This document shows, one piece after another, positions 1 to 8,398 of a stretch of DNA of 15,771 bases. The position numbers and the translations under genes are program-made. Source of the stretch: Bacteriovorax sp. UBA1852 (GTDB taxonomy: Bacteria > Bdellovibrionota > Bacteriovoracia > Bacteriovoracales > Bacteriovoracaceae); the NCBI GenBank assembly GCA_002338505.1, contig DDIK01000064.1:1-15771 (forward strand), read 5' to 3'. The stretch's first letter is position 1; every line of letters starts with the position of its first letter. Under the pieces are notes generated by a model, which worked only from the letters and a program-made list of their open reading frames with translations, did not search any database and had not been told where the DNA came from.

Positions 1-102
1 CAAAGAAAGCATCTATGCTTCAAAACCATATCGACATCTTCATTTCATTTTATAATCTAGACTATTTGGAAGCTCGGTTAGCACCAATATAGTGGACCAG
101 TT

Positions 103-2514
103 TTAAATTCTCTGATTTTCAAGACTGAGAATTGATCTATTATTAAAATAGAATATCAGTGCAAAGAATATGATCAAATTCATATATAAATGCCCTACAG
201 AAAAATAGAAATCTGTCATAAAGAAATACTTCACAAGCACATAACTGGCCAGATATGAGAAGAATACCGTTATGATAGTCGTTGGTAGAACTAAGTACAT
301 ATAACTAAGAATTCGCATGTTCCTTACCTGAGAGAGTGACATTCCTAAGATATTAAAAAGATCCCCCTCTTTCCTAACAATTTGTAAGTGAAAATAAATA
401 AGAGAACAGAACGCCACAAAAGAGATGAATAAGAATGAATAAATCATGATTTTTATCGCATAACTTATAATCTCAAACATCTTATTCATTTGAGTAATAA
501 TTCCAGAAACATCGATCATTGTTATATTTGGAAACTTCTTATTGAAGTCTAGAATCGACAATTCACTCTTATCAAATTTCAACGTGCTAATATAGGTCTT
601 TGGTGCATTATTTAATACTCCATCTGGAAAAGTAATAAAGAAGTTTGGAAGAAAGCTTGTCCACTTTATCTCTCTGATAGATGTAACAACACCGCGAAAT
701 GGAAGATCAAAGATTTCAAAAGTAAGAGAGTCTCCAACATCAACTCCTAGTCTCGTGGCATACCTGCGCTCTAGTGATATTGAGGTGGAATCATCCCGAT
801 CAAGAGGCCTATGATATTCGCCTCGAAGTAGTTTTTCTGAATCATTAAGTGCATCTTTATACGAGAGATTGACTCCACGATTTAGTGAACGCCTCTTCAT
901 CCGTGACTCAATGGACTCATCAGCACTTTCTTTCACACTAGGGGTTTTATCGTTAATAGCGATAAGGCGACCTCTAATGAGAGGTTCTGGCTCAGTGTAT
1001 GAGATATTATGAGAATCTAGATATGATTTCATCTCATTTAATTGCTCTTCTTGAATATCAACCAGAAAGTAATCAGGCTTAGGCTGAGTGTTAGAAAAGA
1101 GGTATCTATCAATATTATCTAGAAGTAGTGGTGATAAGTTAAAAATAAAGAGAGTAATAAAGAGCATAAAGAACTTAGAAAAGAGTAGATCTTTCTTTCT
1201 ATACATCAACTTTAGTGCTAAAGAGCGAGTGATATCTTTTGGCCGGTAGGACTTATAGAGTCTGGGGAGAATAAAGTATGACCCCAAACTTAGGATAAGG
1301 ATTGCTCCAATGAGAAGCGGGGCCCACATTATTGAATTCGTCTGGATATAAATGATTATATTTAGAACTATAAGCGCGCCAAAATTTAAAAGATAGTACT
1401 TCTTCTCCGTTATATATTCAAGCAGAACAGGAATAATCCTCAAGAGGACAAAAACAAGCAGTAAGAGCATCATCACAACGGGAAAATTTTCTAAGAGACT
1501 AAAATCAGTAAGCTGTACGAATTGTTGTTTAAGAAAATATTGTACAATCTCTTGAACGACAAAGCTAAGTCCCATTGAAATAGCAAAACAAAGAACGCAA
1601 TATGTTGAATATAGACTGAGAATTTTTATTTTAGAGACACCAAGAAACTTATAGGTATTAATATTCACTTTTTCTGAAGAAAGAAAGTGGCGAAACACAT
1701 AGTAAAAAGCTGTCATAGAAATGAGAAGACCCAAGATAAAGATTAATTCAGAAAAATCAATAACAAGCCTTACACCACGAACCATACGGTTATTGGCATT
1801 ATCTGAGGTGCGATAACGTAACTCAACATCGCCAACATGCTCTCTTAGTTTCTTGAGGTCACTATCAAGCAAAGGATTAGCGAGCTTATAAAGATAAGAG
1901 TAGAAAATTGTTTTACCAAAGAGCTTAATGTCTCTTCGACTCTCTTCATTTAAATTAACATAGATACGTGGAGCAATACTTCCAACTTGAATATTTGGAT
2001 TTAAGTCCTTACTAAAGATATCTCTAACTGTATATGACTTACCATCCAATGTTAGTGTCGACCCTATTTTAAGATCGAGTTTTAAGCTCGCCTCTTTACT
2101 AATTAACGCCTCATCAGATTTTAATTCAGCCAGGCTTACATTATTATCTCCTTGAAGACTTCCGTAAAAGGGATATTCACCATAAATATAGCGAAGTTGC
2201 ATCAAAGACATTTTGTCCTCACTTACTCCCATCGTGAACATCGAGAGTATTTCGGACTTATTCTTTTTCCCGTAATTTAAAAGAAAATCATCAATTTTCT
2301 TAAGAGACTCTTTCTTAGGACTTATTCTAGAAGAAACTCTAAAGTCTGCGCCCATTAGAGTTTTACCCTTGTCTTTAATCGATTGATTAATGAACTTTTG
2401 ATAACTAAAAAGGCCCAATGGGATACATATACCAAGAAATAAGTTTAAGACAATAAAGAGTGATATTATTTTATTTTGCTTAAAAATTCTCGTACTTGAA
2501 GTTAAAATATTCAT
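103..2514 (-). CDS. ybbP: FtsX-family ABC transporter permease, YbbP-like
   Basis: This 803-residue membrane protein has the layout of YbbP-type (FtsX/MacB superfamily) permeases. About ten membrane segments can be read: one at residues 14-36, three at about 252-365, two at about 375-420, one at about 447-466, and three in the last 130 residues. Two large extracytoplasmic domains lie between them (about 38-250 and 470-680). YbbP-type proteins are ABC permeases with two FtsX repeats, thought to move or extract hydrophobic molecules from the inner membrane rather than do classical import. The ATG start overlaps the stop of the ATPase gene in a 4-bp ATGA junction, so the pair is translationally coupled. 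It is the last gene of the six-gene operon. No obvious hairpin follows. The family call is firm; the substrate is unknown. Confidence 0.88.
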   Translation of the reverse strand: MNILTSSTRIFKQNKIISLFIVLNLFLGICIPLGLFSYQKFINQSIKDKGKTLMGADFRVSSRISPKKESLKKIDDFLLNYGKKNKSEILSMFTMGVSEDKMSLMQLRYIYGEYPFYGSLQGDNNVSLAELKSDEALISKEASLKLDLKIGSTLTLDGKSYTVRDIFSKDLNPNIQVGSIAPRIYVNLNEESRRDIKLFGKTIFYSYLYKLANPLLDSDLKKLREHVGDVELRYRTSDNANNRMVRGVRLVIDFSELIFILGLLISMTAFYYVFRHFLSSEKVNINTYKFLGVSKIKILSLYSTYCVLCFAISMGLSFVVQEIVQYFLKQQFVQLTDFSLLENFPVVMMLLLLVFVLLRIIPVLLEYITEKKYYLLNFGALIVLNIIIYIQTNSIMWAPLLIGAILILSLGSYFILPRLYKSYRPKDITRSLALKLMYRKKDLLFSKFFMLFITLFIFNLSPLLLDNIDRYLFSNTQPKPDYFLVDIQEEQLNEMKSYLDSHNISYTEPEPLIRGRLIAINDKTPSVKESADESIESRMKRRSLNRGVNLSYKDALNDSEKLLRGEYHRPLDRDDSTSISLERRYATRLGVDVGDSLTFEIFDLPFRGVVTSIREIKWTSFLPNFFITFPDGVLNNAPKTYISTLKFDKSELSILDFNKKFPNITMIDVSGIITQMNKMFEIISYAIKIMIYSFLFISFVAFCSLIYFHLQIVRKEGDLFNILGMSLSQVRNMRILSYMYLVLPTTIITVFFSYLASYVLVKYFFMTDFYFSVGHLYMNLIIFFALIFYFNNRSILSLENQRI

Positions 2515-3173
2515 CGTAAGTTTAAAACCCCATTTTCAAGCACGTAAGTTCTGTCACATCTCTTAGCAAGTTGTTCATCGTGAGTAACAAGTAAGAGTGT
2601 CTGTTGTAGTTCATCTTTTAACTTAAAGAGATAGTCTATGACAAAATTACCAGTTTCAATATCGAGGTTGGCATTGGGTTCATCTGCTAAAATCAGCTTT
2701 GCACTCATCCCCATTGATCGTGCCATTGCAACTCTTTGCTTTTCACCACCACTTAGGGTTGCAGGATAAGCATTAACACGGCCCTCAAGACCTACTTTTT
2801 CAAGAGTCATTCTTGCGATCTCTTCTCTATTGGAGATATTCTTGAGTTCAAGTGGTAAAAGAACATTTTCAAGTACAGTGAGATGTGTAACAAGCTTAAA
2901 GTCCTGAAAAATAAAACCAATATTATTCATACGAAACTTTGTCTTCTCCTCCATTGAAAGAGAGGAGAAATTAATATCATCATAGAAAATGTCACCATCA
3001 TCAGAATTTATAATCCCAGATAATGCTGATAAGAGCGTAGACTTACCACTGCCTGACTTGCCAAGAATACTAACGGCAATTCCAGCATCAACCTCTAAGT
3101 TTATACTTTTAAGTATCTGGTGAGATTTACCCTCGATTTGAAATGCTTTTGAAAGATTACTTACTTTTAACAT
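2511..3173 (-). CDS. ybbA: ABC transporter ATP-binding protein, YbbA/LolD-like
   Basis: This 220-residue ABC ATPase is complete. The Walker A motif GKSGSGKS is at residues 38-45, the Q-loop Gln at 90, the signature LSGGEKQR at 140-147, Walker B LILADEP at 160-166 with the catalytic Glu at 165, and the H-loop His at 198. The short length and the motif spellings are those of the MacB/LolD/YbbA group, which powers FtsX-type permeases from the cytoplasm. The partner is the permease encoded next, joined through an ATGA overlap. Its own start lies 17 bp inside the 3' end of the esterase gene and has only a weak Shine-Dalgarno sequence (GGGA), so it probably depends on coupled translation. The TesA-YbbA-YbbP neighbourhood favours YbbA over LolD, whose partners are LolC/LolE. 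Confidence 0.9.
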   Translation of the reverse strand: MLKVSNLSKAFQIEGKSHQILKSINLEVDAGIAVSILGKSGSGKSTLLSALSGIINSDDGDIFYDDINFSSLSMEEKTKFRMNNIGFIFQDFKLVTHLTVLENVLLPLELKNISNREEIARMTLEKVGLEGRVNAYPATLSGGEKQRVAMARSMGMSAKLILADEPNANLDIETGNFVIDYLFKLKDELQQTLLLVTHDEQLAKRCDRTYVLENGVLNLR

Positions 3174-3771
3174 CTAAGATCCCGCTTAATAGTGCACTAA
3201 AGTTTTTCGCCATAACTTTATGGCCTTCTTTATTTGGATGAATCCCATCCTCTTGATTGTATTTCTTAACTCCTGCAACATCCTTTAATAGAAATGGCAT
3301 AAGATCAATACTATGTTTCTTTGAAAGATCCTTGTAAGTTTGTTCAAATTGCTTTCTATAATCTTCACCGTAATTTAATGGCAGCATCATACCAAGTAGA
3401 ACAACTTTCTTAGACATAGTCTTTGCGAAGGCAATGCCTTTATCTAAGTTTTTCTTTATGACTTTAATTGGGATACCTCTTAGTCCATCATTTGCACCGA
3501 GGGCAATAATAGTAACATCTGGGTTTGACTGCTTATACCACTTAAGTCTGCTCATAAGACTAGAGGTGGTAGAGCCAGAGACACTCCCATTAAGGACCTT
3601 AATCTCATGTCCCTTTTCTTTTAACATTTTCTTTGCGAGTTGAGGATATGACTGTTCTTTTGAAACGCCATAACCAGCGCTTAGGGAATCACCAACGATC
3701 ACAACGCTCGTACTAGCATAACTAAAGAATGATACTAAGAATGTAGCGATTATAGTTTTAATAATTTCCAC
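3157..3771 (-). CDS. tesA: SGNH-hydrolase esterase, TesA-like, exported
   Basis: This 204-residue protein has all the SGNH/GDSL blocks. GDSLSAGYG at 28-36 carries the nucleophile Ser29, a block II Gly sits in NGSVSG at 61-66, GAND at 92-95 supplies the oxyanion Asn95, and DGIHPN at 175-180 supplies Asp175 and His178. Residues 1-20 form a hydrophobic export signal, so the enzyme should act in the periplasm. The E. coli TesA relatives are multifunctional thioesterase/lysophospholipase/arylesterases. The start is GTG (complement of 3769-3771), preceded by AAGGA at a normal distance. No in-frame ATG fits better. The gene overlaps the transglutaminase by 22 bp upstream and the ABC ATPase by 17 bp downstream. 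In E. coli tesA is the divergent neighbour of ybbAP; here it is co-directional and overlapping, strengthening the functional link. Confidence 0.9.
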   Translation of the reverse strand: MEIIKTIIATFLVSFFSYASTSVVIVGDSLSAGYGVSKEQSYPQLAKKMLKEKGHEIKVLNGSVSGSTTSSLMSRLKWYKQSNPDVTIIALGANDGLRGIPIKVIKKNLDKGIAFAKTMSKKVVLLGMMLPLNYGEDYRKQFEQTYKDLSKKHSIDLMPFLLKDVAGVKKYNQEDGIHPNKEGHKVMAKNFSALLSGILDVKSK

Positions 3772-5612
3772 AACATTTTCCTTTTCAGAGTGAGATACTC
3801 AAAATTTAAGAGTTTCTTCTTATTTGAATAGTTTATTAGGTTAAAAAGTCTTATGAATTCCTGTGATTCAACATCCGTTAACTTTAGACCCTTCAAAGCA
3901 GACTCTATAGAGCCACCACGTGACCTCTTCCTATCTAAGAGATAGAGAATAAGAGACTGTGGAACTAAAGCATACGTTATCGTGGCAAAAAATGACAAAA
4001 CACTTAGGATAATTAACATAATATTGACATAGTCACCTACCTCTAGGGACTTTAACGACTTTATCAAATTACGATATTGAACCTTAAAAAAGAGAAATAA
4101 TTCTTTTTGGGCGTCAATATCGTATGAGAAGAAAGCTGAGTTAAGGGAAAGATAGAGGTTTTCCAAATAGTCAAAGATAATGAGATCAAAGCTTTGAGCT
4201 CTATTTAGAAATTCGAGATTAAAACTATCTGTAATTTCATTTAAAGGGAGACTCTCACCATTTGTTAAAATCGCAACAGGATCAATTGAAGTCCAAGTTC
4301 TACCATCAAAGTACTCGACCCAAGCATGGGCGTTAGAGCCTCTTATCACTAAATAATTTGCGAAACGATTAAAGTCTCCGCCATAGAATCCGCCTATGAC
4401 GTTAGCATGGACGCCAGCAATTCGAAGGGCCAATGCCATAGCAGATGCGAAATGCTCACAATATCCCAACTTATCTTCAAATAGGAACTTATCCATACTA
4501 TCATCTTCATTTATATTGGTCTTAAGACTATATGTTAGAGATAATTGGTTTAAATAATCTGTAATAATTTGTACTTTATCTTCGGGGGAATACGACTTCT
4601 CAGGAGGAAATAACTTAGTAACTTCTTTGTAAAGCTTAGATTTTTTAATTGATGAAGGAAGTCCTAGGTTTACTGAAGTTACATGACGCATATGTGTTTT
4701 CTGCGAAACCAGATCATAGTTCTTTAATACTCGTGGCTTTGAATACTCAAAGAATTTATTTCTATTTAATTTGAATGAATTATTGAGTGGAACTGTGTCA
4801 TACTTCGTGACCAGAGGGAATTCATCAGTGTTTATAATTTTTACGCGACCGATTATATCCTTACTATAAACATCTTCCTTAATCGTCTTAGGTGAATATG
4901 AGCTAGACCAAGTTCTCCCATCAGTGATTGAGTAAGTCTGTCCTCTCCAGTAAGGTTTGGTATCGATAAGATTATTCTCGGGTGAGAAAATGAAATACAC
5001 CTCGTTATTTTGTACAATTTCAGTAAAAGAACCTGGTCTAATTCCTTGGCCATAACCACCCATTGCCTTCTTTGGCCTAAATTTAAAAATATTTCCAAGA
5101 CTTAGTTGAGGAATTATAAAATATGTGATGATGGTAAAGATAAAAGACATTGTAAGTATCTTTCTATATTTCACAGCTTTAATTTCTATATTCTTAAGCT
5201 TTATCAGTGATTTAAAAATATGGAATACAATAAAGAATAAATATAAGAGATATAAGAGCTGATCACTAAGGATCACAGAGATCGCCATAAATAAGAAAAC
5301 AAAGGTATAGAAATTTAACTTATCTCTTAAAGAATGAACTTCAGTATATTTTAAAAATGTGAGAAACATCATAATGGCAGCGGAAACTTCGACACTCTTA
5401 ATTGTTCCATAGAGAAATATTGGTAAGGCCAGACTGGTTAGAGCAAAGAGGCCTTTAAGGTATTTCCATAAACCTATCTTAGAAAAAATAAAGTATGAAA
5501 AAATCATAATGGAGAAGAAGGCATAAATCATAGGATCAATCTCTCTAAACAAGAAGAGAGTGAGAATGATAAATAGAATTAAATCAATATGCGCCTTAAG
5601 TGTTTTGATCAT
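3750..5612 (-). CDS. Membrane transglutaminase-like protein, TgpA family (DUF3488/transglutaminase core)
   Basis: This 620-residue protein begins with about six or seven hydrophobic segments (residues 7-170). A large extracytoplasmic region follows, and it contains the transglutaminase triad: Cys385 in LGYCEHFAS, His429 in NAHAWVEYF and Asp444 in SIDP. A last membrane segment lies at about 529-558, followed by a charged cytoplasmic tail. The motif PGSFTEIVQNNEVYF and the YWRG/DGRTW segment before the core match the TgpA family, known from Pseudomonas as an essential membrane transglutaminase whose natural substrate is unclear. I chose the ATG at 5612 because AAGGA lies just upstream; an in-frame TTG at 5627 has no ribosome site. 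The gene overlaps DUF58 by 17 bp and the esterase by 22 bp. MoxR-DUF58-transglutaminase is a common trio. Confidence 0.87.
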   Translation of the reverse strand: MIKTLKAHIDLILFIILTLFLFREIDPMIYAFFSIMIFSYFIFSKIGLWKYLKGLFALTSLALPIFLYGTIKSVEVSAAIMMFLTFLKYTEVHSLRDKLNFYTFVFLFMAISVILSDQLLYLLYLFFIVFHIFKSLIKLKNIEIKAVKYRKILTMSFIFTIITYFIIPQLSLGNIFKFRPKKAMGGYGQGIRPGSFTEIVQNNEVYFIFSPENNLIDTKPYWRGQTYSITDGRTWSSSYSPKTIKEDVYSKDIIGRVKIINTDEFPLVTKYDTVPLNNSFKLNRNKFFEYSKPRVLKNYDLVSQKTHMRHVTSVNLGLPSSIKKSKLYKEVTKLFPPEKSYSPEDKVQIITDYLNQLSLTYSLKTNINEDDSMDKFLFEDKLGYCEHFASAMALALRIAGVHANVIGGFYGGDFNRFANYLVIRGSNAHAWVEYFDGRTWTSIDPVAILTNGESLPLNEITDSFNLEFLNRAQSFDLIIFDYLENLYLSLNSAFFSYDIDAQKELFLFFKVQYRNLIKSLKSLEVGDYVNIMLIILSVLSFFATITYALVPQSLILYLLDRKRSRGGSIESALKGLKLTDVESQEFIRLFNLINYSNKKKLLNFEYLTLKRKMLWKLLKL

Positions 5613-6492
5613 AATTCCTTTTAACAAGATCTTTTAAAAGATTAACCATAGGCAAAGTCTTAGTATAATTTACATCTTTATTATGAATTGTTTTAAATAT
5701 GAATGCATGTCCTTTCTTTATGTGTTCATGAATCAAATGACAGACCAGACCTAAACCGTCATCACCATATTTTAATATTATAGACTCATCTATGATAAAT
5801 ACCTGAGCGTTATTTCCAATATCGACCTTTGAAAAGAGCTCTCCCTTTCTTGCATAGATCTTCCAGTCCACCTTAGAAAGATTATCGCCTACCCTATATT
5901 TGATATGTTCAATCTCATTAATACTATCGTTTGTGGTACTACCTTCATTTCTTTGAACAAGGGAGCTCTTCGGATAAATAACAACAGAAGCCTTCAGATC
6001 AACACTTTTCCAGGCCTTAAAAAGAAAAAGAGGATAAGTTGAATTCATTTTCAACTTATGTGTTTCATAGACTCCAACAGACTTCTTCCCCAAAGGCATT
6101 TGAGATTCACATGAAGGATGATTAGACTGGACTTCAATATTTTTCTCAACAGAGATGATATTAATATCGACAACTTCTTCTTCATGATTTTCTAAAGAAA
6201 TAGGAAGAAACACATCATCACTTGATGACGAGATAACAAAGCTCTGAGTTGTTTTTACTAATATATTCTTCATGTATTGATTTGTAATCATTGCACTTGT
6301 AACAAAGATGACGAGAAGTGAAATCGAAAAAATATAAGAGAATTGATGGCCAAAAGCCAAGGCGATTATAAAACTAATAAAATTCACCGAAAAAAAGGCA
6401 ATGCCAAATTTCGTCGGAATAATATATATTTTTTCAAAATTATCTAGTTGGGATTGTAATCGTAGAGATAATTTCTGAAATGGTTTTAACAT
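5596..6492 (-). CDS. DUF58 domain protein
   Basis: This 298-residue protein has two membrane segments (about residues 28-48 and 51-71) and a cytoplasmic part with the DUF58 signature YRVGDNLSKVDWKIYARKG at 199-217. The segment after it (VFIIDES, 231-237) begins a vWA-like strand. It is shorter than many DUF58 proteins and the vWA-like part is cut down. DUF58 proteins pair with MoxR ATPases and are thought to be their clients or adaptors; the biochemical role is not established. The start is uncertain. The ATG at 6492 has GAGAG five bases upstream and overlaps moxR by 53 bp. The in-frame ATG at 6513 adds seven residues, would overlap by 74 bp and has no ribosome site, so I prefer 6492. It is the second gene of the operon. 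Confidence 0.85.
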   Translation of the reverse strand: MLKPFQKLSLRLQSQLDNFEKIYIIPTKFGIAFFSVNFISFIIALAFGHQFSYIFSISLLVIFVTSAMITNQYMKNILVKTTQSFVISSSSDDVFLPISLENHEEEVVDINIISVEKNIEVQSNHPSCESQMPLGKKSVGVYETHKLKMNSTYPLFLFKAWKSVDLKASVVIYPKSSLVQRNEGSTTNDSINEIEHIKYRVGDNLSKVDWKIYARKGELFSKVDIGNNAQVFIIDESIILKYGDDGLGLVCHLIHEHIKKGHAFIFKTIHNKDVNYTKTLPMVNLLKDLVKRNYDQNT

Positions 6493-7369
6493 TACTCTCA
6501 ATTGACTCTCCATTCATTAGTCGATGAGATAAGACATAAGGTGCAACAAAGACAATATCATCGGCCGTTACAAAGTCACGCTCTTTTAAAAAAGCAAGCG
6601 AGCGACATAGCTTTTGTAAATCAATACTAGGCCTGATTGAAATATGACAATTAAAATGTTTTGAGACAAGCTCTGAAATATCAAGAATATAATCAACTAA
6701 ATTTTCACTTAGAATAATCTGAGAGGACTTGAGCTTGAAATCTTTTAAAAGCTCATCACTCAACAGTGACGGCAGATCAGACATTTCTGGATTACTTAGA
6801 ACAAGTTTCTGTTCTTGCCTCGTCAAGGATCCCATTGTAAATGAGAGTGCGAATCGATCTAACTGAGACTCTGGTAACTCATAGACTCCTACCTGATCTG
6901 TAGGGTTTTGAGTAGCAATGACCATGAAGTGCTCACTTAACTCATAGTCCTTACCTTCTATCGTGACAAATCCCTCTTCCATTGCCTGTAAAAAAGCACT
7001 TTGTGTCTTTGGTGTGCCCCGATTGATCTCATCGGCGAGCAGTAAGTTTGTAAATATAGGTCCTTGATTAAATTCAAAAGCACTCTTATTCTTATCAAAG
7101 TAATTATAGCCAATAATATCTGAAGGAAGCAGATCATTTGTGAACTGAATTCTATTAAACTCTTGTCCAAATAATTCACCAACAGTCTTTGCTAATGTTG
7201 TCTTACCCATCCCTGGACTATCCTCAATAAGGACGTGGGACTTTGAGATAAGACAACAAAAGAGTAATGTTAGCTGATCTCTCTTACCAATGACATTAAC
7301 AGAAGCACTATCTAAAAAATTCTCTAGAGTACTCGAATTTGTATCTTTTACATTCAAAATTTTATTCAT
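6440..7369 (-). CDS. moxR: MoxR-family AAA+ ATPase
   Basis: This 309-residue protein is a standard MoxR ATPase. Walker A (SPGMGKTT) is at residues 51-58, Walker B (LLLADEIN) at 109-116, sensor 1 (ATQNP) at 152-156, and the Arg-finger region (LPESQLDRF) at 165-173. A C-terminal lid domain with SIRPSID follows. MoxR proteins act as cytoplasmic chaperone-like ATPases that mature or remodel partners, usually encoded next door as DUF58, vWA or transglutaminase proteins. That is the case here. The ATG start is preceded by AAGGGTG at normal spacing. It is the first gene of the six-gene leftward operon, and a TATAAT box lies about 20 bp upstream. Motifs and neighbours agree, so the call is firm. Confidence 0.95.
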   Translation of the reverse strand: MNKILNVKDTNSSTLENFLDSASVNVIGKRDQLTLLFCCLISKSHVLIEDSPGMGKTTLAKTVGELFGQEFNRIQFTNDLLPSDIIGYNYFDKNKSAFEFNQGPIFTNLLLADEINRGTPKTQSAFLQAMEEGFVTIEGKDYELSEHFMVIATQNPTDQVGVYELPESQLDRFALSFTMGSLTRQEQKLVLSNPEMSDLPSLLSDELLKDFKLKSSQIILSENLVDYILDISELVSKHFNCHISIRPSIDLQKLCRSLAFLKERDFVTADDIVFVAPYVLSHRLMNGESIESNVKTISEIISTITIPTR

Positions 7370-7386
7370 ATAAACACCCTTAAGCT

Positions 7387-7415
7387 ATTATATACTTGTT
7401 AAAGAAATATTCTAC
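7387..7415 (-). promoter_or_regulatory. Candidate promoter of the moxR-to-ybbP operon
   Basis: On the minus strand a perfect TATAAT (complement of 7387-7392) lies 18 bp before the moxR ATG. The -35 position, 17 bp further upstream (complement of 7410-7415), reads GTAGAA, a poor match. Transcription would start near 7380, leaving a leader of only about 10 nt that still contains the ribosome site. It is the only good -10 in the 61-bp gap, so it probably drives the whole operon. Confidence 0.45.
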
Positions 7416-7430
7416 TCAAGGTAAGTTTCT

Positions 7431-8357
7431 CTATATGACAACTTTCTGATCCAGATCACGCAAGTTATCAAGTACTGAAACATGCGATAATGGTGCATGC
7501 AAGCTCTCAATCTTATGTGATTTAAGCGCGTAAACACGAGCATTGTTCTCAAGCTTCTTATCGATAAAAGTTAGAAATTTGTCATAGTAATTTGCTGAAT
7601 CTAACTCAGAATGTGGACCTAGATAGAGAAGTATAGACGACGACTCCGTTGCTTTTTGCGTCTCAAGTAATGCTCCCGCTTGAACATTTGTTCCTAAGTA
7701 AATAATTTCAAAATTCTTTGAAATCATTAAAAGAGTTGCAAGTAGTAATGGTATCTCTTCAATACAGCCCTCTGGTGTGGCCACAATAATTTTCTCAAGA
7801 CTTTGATTCTTCTTTCGCGACTTAAAAATAATCTCACCTAAGTGAAACTTTAAAAGAGAGTGAAAGGCAATTTCTTGAGATAGAGTTAGCTCTCTTCTTT
7901 GAATAAGGGATCCGACTTTTTGCAGGAGAGGAACAAGAATTTTTACAACTATTTCTCTCGTATTAGTAAGAAGTTTAATCTTGTTAAGTTCATGATCGAC
8001 AATATCAAGTTTATAAGAAGAAATTCCCAGAATCATATTTGATAATGAGTTCTCTAAATTATAATCAAGATCAACCGTTTCCTGCTGATCCTGTACCTCT
8101 TCGACCTTTCCAAGCTTATCAAGCATTTGCTTAAGGTCAGGAATTTCATGATTGGCGATCTTACCGATACTATGGCCTAAGGTACATAATTGATTAAGAA
8201 GAACGAGTTTCTCCAAATCAATGTCATTGTACTCTCTTCTACCTGAGTCGGAGCGTGATGGGACAACTGCCTTGTACCTCTTCTCCCATGCCCTGATAGT
8301 GTGTACACCAACGCCAGAGAGTTTAGAGACTAATTGAATGGAATATCGTGTTTCGAT
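7431..8357 (-). CDS. MerR/CarH-like transcriptional regulator with degenerate cobalamin-binding region, apparent ATC start
   Basis: Read from an ATC codon (complement of 8355-8357), this is a 308-residue regulator. Residues 5-50 form a MerR-type DNA-binding domain (RYSIQLVSKLSG, then HTIRAWEKRY and GRREY). A B12-binding-2-like helical bundle lies at about 125-175 and a Rossmann-like B12-binding fold at about 185-300. This is the architecture of CarH/LitR photoreceptor repressors. An in-frame TAG (complement of 8367-8369) sits just upstream. No ATG, GTG or TTG occurs between it and a TTG at 8216, which lies beyond the DNA-binding domain. AGGAGG precedes the ATC by 5 nt. Ligand residues are missing: the bundle Trp and His of the W-x9-EH motif are Ile152 and Ile163, and the E/DxHxxG cobalamin histidine is Glu200. 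It diverges from an epimerase gene, a common neighbour of LitR/CarH regulators. It may sense something other than B12, or nothing. Confidence 0.82.
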   Translation of the reverse strand: METRYSIQLVSKLSGVGVHTIRAWEKRYKAVVPSRSDSGRREYNDIDLEKLVLLNQLCTLGHSIGKIANHEIPDLKQMLDKLGKVEEVQDQQETVDLDYNLENSLSNMILGISSYKLDIVDHELNKIKLLTNTREIVVKILVPLLQKVGSLIQRRELTLSQEIAFHSLLKFHLGEIIFKSRKKNQSLEKIIVATPEGCIEEIPLLLATLLMISKNFEIIYLGTNVQAGALLETQKATESSSILLYLGPHSELDSANYYDKFLTFIDKKLENNARVYALKSHKIESLHAPLSHVSVLDNLRDLDQKVVI

Positions 8358-8368
8358 GGGAACCTCCT
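8355..8368 (-). promoter_or_regulatory. Strong ribosome binding site with non-canonical ATC start
   Basis: On the minus strand AGGAGG (complement of 8363-8368) is followed by TTCCC and then ATC (complement of 8355-8357). The 5-nt spacing is normal for a start codon. The divergent epimerase has the same AGGAGG core 4 nt before a true ATG. The residues that follow the ATC (ETRYSIQLVSKLSG) match where MerR proteins normally begin. Confidence 0.75.
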
Positions 8369-8398
8369 AAAATATATTTTTATTTAATCACAGTATGG

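Noticed and set aside
1..102. Two plus-strand frames give protein-like tails: one ends at 55 (KPYRHLHFIL) and one at 92 (NLDYLEARLAPI).
   Set aside because: One may be the 3' end of a rightward gene entering the window, but both are too short to choose between and neither is recognisable. No clear terminator separates them from the permease gene.
3434..3643. 69-residue plus-strand open frame inside the esterase gene.
   Set aside because: It lies wholly opposite the well-supported esterase catalytic region and has no ribosome site or recognisable features.
4853..5098. 81-residue minus-strand frame within the transglutaminase gene.
   Set aside because: Alternative frame of a well-supported gene; composition is not protein-like.
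6958..7182. 74-residue minus-strand frame within moxR.
   Set aside because: It overlaps the Walker A to Walker B region of MoxR in another frame and has no independent support.
7431..8216. Reading the regulator as a 261-residue protein starting at the TTG at 8216.
   Set aside because: This would discard an intact in-frame MerR DNA-binding domain, and that TTG has no good Shine-Dalgarno sequence.
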